Assembly (NCBI GenBank): GCA_028870715.1
Contig: JAGWOZ010000005.1
Location: 1-52,960, forward strand
Origin: Betaproteobacteria bacterium
Lineage (GTDB): Bacteria > Pseudomonadota > Gammaproteobacteria > Burkholderiales > Burkholderiaceae_C
Reading direction: 5' to 3'
Length of the DNA: 52,960 nucleotides
Shown here: positions 51,518 through 52,960 of the stretch, piece by piece
How positions within the stretch are numbered: position 1 is the stretch's first letter
Layout of the letters: every line of letters starts with the position of its first letter
Program-made: the position numbers and the translations under genes
Notes under the pieces: generated by a model
Databases searched by the model: none
What the model was told of the DNA's origin: nothing
What the model saw: the letters and a program-made list of their open reading frames with translations, nothing else

Positions 51518-52614
51518 CTCATACGGCGTCCAAACCACCACGCTTTGTTCGCTGCGACCCGGCCACAGCGACCTGCCCGCTCTTCCGGGCCTTACCGAAA
51601 GTGCATGAACGCCCGCCGCTAGACGTGGCGTATCGAGGTAAAAGCGGTGGACCGTCGCTGCGATTCAGTGCACGCGAGGCGCTGGGCATGCCCGAACAGA
51701 CCGTCTTGCTTGTGTTACTTGAACTCGCGCAGGAGCAGTACCTGCACCGGCCCTCTGAACTGGTGGTCATCACGCCGTGGTCGTTCGGCATTGGGCAGCA
51801 CCTCTGGCGCGCACTGCACGATGGCCAACCGGTGCGTTCGGGGGAGACCCTCTACGTGCGAACTTCCTGGCATGAGCTCTGCGGCCGCTGTGGGAGTCGT
51901 GGTGGGCGGGCGCAGCGGCTGCGGCAAGAACAGCTTCGCCGGCTCTGCGAGGTCACGGTGTGGGAAGATGCAATGGATGCGCTGCATAGCTTCCGTCAGT
52001 CGCGCCTGGTGTCCGTTTGGCACGGCGATGACATCGGGCTTCACCTTGCTGTGAATGTGCGCCTCGCGCGCGCGGTCATGGGAGGGCATTATGTGGCCCT
52101 TTCATTGCGCGAGCGGCTTGCGTTGAGCACTGACACGGCGCAGGCGTTGCACGCCTTCCTTTCCGCAGTGATTCGCCTGGGCAGGCGCTGGCGCTTCGGG
52201 GTGGAGACGCTGATGAAGCGGCTTTGGCGAAAAGGGGACTCGGCCATTCCAGTCGGCACGGTCAGCAGCAGGCGAAAGGCGGTCCGAGATGGCCTGGAGC
52301 AAATCGGAGCCCTGAATGGGTGGGAGGTGACGTGGCCGAAGGTCGACGTGGCGTCGGTTTCGCGAAAGCCAGCCAAAGTTAACGGCCTCGCGAAGGGCGG
52401 GTCCCGTGTCCCCTCTGTGGAACTGACGTCGTCCTTGGACGGTCGCCGACGCGACGCGTCCGGGCCCATCGCAGAAACCTTCGATGTAAGCCGCCTTTTG
52501 GCCGGCGTTGCCGATAGTCCATTACCTGGGACTATCGCCCACGATGACATGGACTTTCGGCAACGTGGAGACGCTGAGGAGGCCAGTGTTTCCGCGGGGT
52601 GCAGCCTGCCATAG
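51514..52614 (+). CDS. repC: RepC-like replication initiator (IncQ type)
   Basis: A 366-residue protein with the outline of IncQ RepC: N-terminal RFVRCDPATATCPLFRALPK, the LHLAVNVRLARAVMGGHYVALSLRERLALSTDTAQALHAFL region and the second winged helix RRKAVRDGLEQIGALNGWEVTW. It is longer than RSF1010 RepC, with an extra ~70-residue acidic tail. The tail-coding DNA contains a perfect 9-bp inverted repeat CGATAGTCC / GGACTATCG (52,512-52,537). It should bind the origin iterons. No plasmid primase gene (repB) follows in the window. Confidence 0.85.
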   Translation: MTHTASKPPRFVRCDPATATCPLFRALPKVHERPPLDVAYRGKSGGPSLRFSAREALGMPEQTVLLVLLELAQEQYLHRPSELVVITPWSFGIGQHLWRALHDGQPVRSGETLYVRTSWHELCGRCGSRGGRAQRLRQEQLRRLCEVTVWEDAMDALHSFRQSRLVSVWHGDDIGLHLAVNVRLARAVMGGHYVALSLRERLALSTDTAQALHAFLSAVIRLGRRWRFGVETLMKRLWRKGDSAIPVGTVSSRRKAVRDGLEQIGALNGWEVTWPKVDVASVSRKPAKVNGLAKGGSRVPSVELTSSLDGRRRDASGPIAETFDVSRLLAGVADSPLPGTIAHDDMDFRQRGDAEEASVSAGCSLP

Positions 52615-52960
52615 CAGTGCGTACTAATTTCTACTAGGCGAAGCCAGGGCCTTGAGTGGCCCTGCTCGCCAGCCTTCACAGGGATGGTCCTAAAGGCCCG
52701 GCGCGCCTGCTGCCGCTTGAAACTGCGACCTGCGTGCCTGCCGAGCGGGCCTTGCGGCAAGGCCCTGTGGTCTTTGGATTGCCGCTTCAACGCTGTCCTC
52801 TTTGGTTCAGTTGGCGACGGCGTCCTGGTGAAGCCCCCGGTCCGTTTCCGATGTCGGACTGCCCAATTCTTGAAGAAGCGCATCTGCGTCAAGCCTGTCG
52901 GGGGCCAAACCTCTACCGCTCCAGTCCCAGTCCACACCCATCTTGAGGCGCGACACGGCG
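52615..52960. other. Right edge, no gene seen
   Basis: 346 bp downstream of repC. No supported gene and no clear direct iterons. The short palindromic run GGCCTTGCGGCAAGGCC (52,750-52,766) could form a hairpin and may terminate the operon. The element continues beyond the window. Confidence 0.4.

Noticed and set aside
1-52960. CRISPR array
   Set aside because: No series of regularly spaced direct repeats was seen, and no cas genes.

Overview
The window is GC-rich DNA from a betaproteobacterium. The gene families point to Burkholderiales; a Thiomonas-like host is possible but unproven. It splits at about 16.5 kb into an ordinary catabolic chromosome region and a mosaic genomic island.

Region 1 (1-16.4 kb) is aromatic-acid catabolism. 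A tightly packed minus-strand operon (13,248 down to 1,594, mostly ATGA-type overlaps) encodes a feruloyl-CoA-synthetase-like ligase, an enoyl-CoA hydratase, a thiolase, a hydroxybenzoyl-CoA-type thioesterase, an SDR dehydrogenase, a long acyl-CoA dehydrogenase and a branched-chain-type ABC importer whose LivM and LivG are fused. A divergent TetR gene faces the operon across a perfect 13-bp-arm palindrome. A MarR gene and a second binding-protein gene (cut by the window edge) follow. Next come a zeta-GST isomerase and a fumarylpyruvate-hydrolase-type enzyme (lower gentisate pathway) with a divergent LysR regulator. A coherent reading is uptake of a phenylpropenoid acid, CoA ligation, side-chain shortening to hydroxybenzoyl-CoA, release of hydroxybenzoate, and gentisate ring cleavage products fed to central metabolism. 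The substrate itself is inference.

Region 2 (16.5-34.6 kb) is a graveyard and nursery of integrated elements. It holds a deletion derivative of an IS200/IS605-type TnpB element sitting in a copA fragment, a lipoprotein gene, an IS5-like transposase remnant, a 5'-truncated TnpB with its right end, a TMEM175 channel gene with a frameshift, a Phd/PIN toxin-antitoxin pair, a GGDEF cyclase and an HDOD protein. Two 45-bp copies of the 3' end of tRNA-Asn (24,141 and 30,444), each followed by the same ~165 bp, mark attachment sites of related elements in tandem; a decayed serine recombinase reads directly into the second copy. A recurring island module (here called X, Y, Z, DUF3563, P, Q) is intact at 30.8-34.5 kb and decayed at 24.5-28.4 kb and 19.7-20.9 kb. 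Its minus-strand genes share a CTACAC-type upstream motif.

Region 3 (34.6-45.6 kb) is accessory cargo. Three copies of a stem-loop leader ending at the ATG of a small ORF (35.5, 38.6, 42.5 kb) bracket two large genes of anti-phage type: a zinc-hook AAA_13/RloC-like ATPase and a convergent 1,208-residue protein of unknown function. A CTP-synthase-like amidotransferase homologue, a metallophosphoesterase flanked by imperfect direct repeats, and a 331-bp element with terminal inverted repeats and a central palindrome follow.

Region 4 (45.8-52.6 kb) is the replication/maintenance end of an integrative element: a replication-relaxation-type protein, an SSB-like protein, an XRE-type regulator, an AlpA-like HTH protein, a RepA-like helicase and an IncQ-type RepC. 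The element runs off the right edge of the window.
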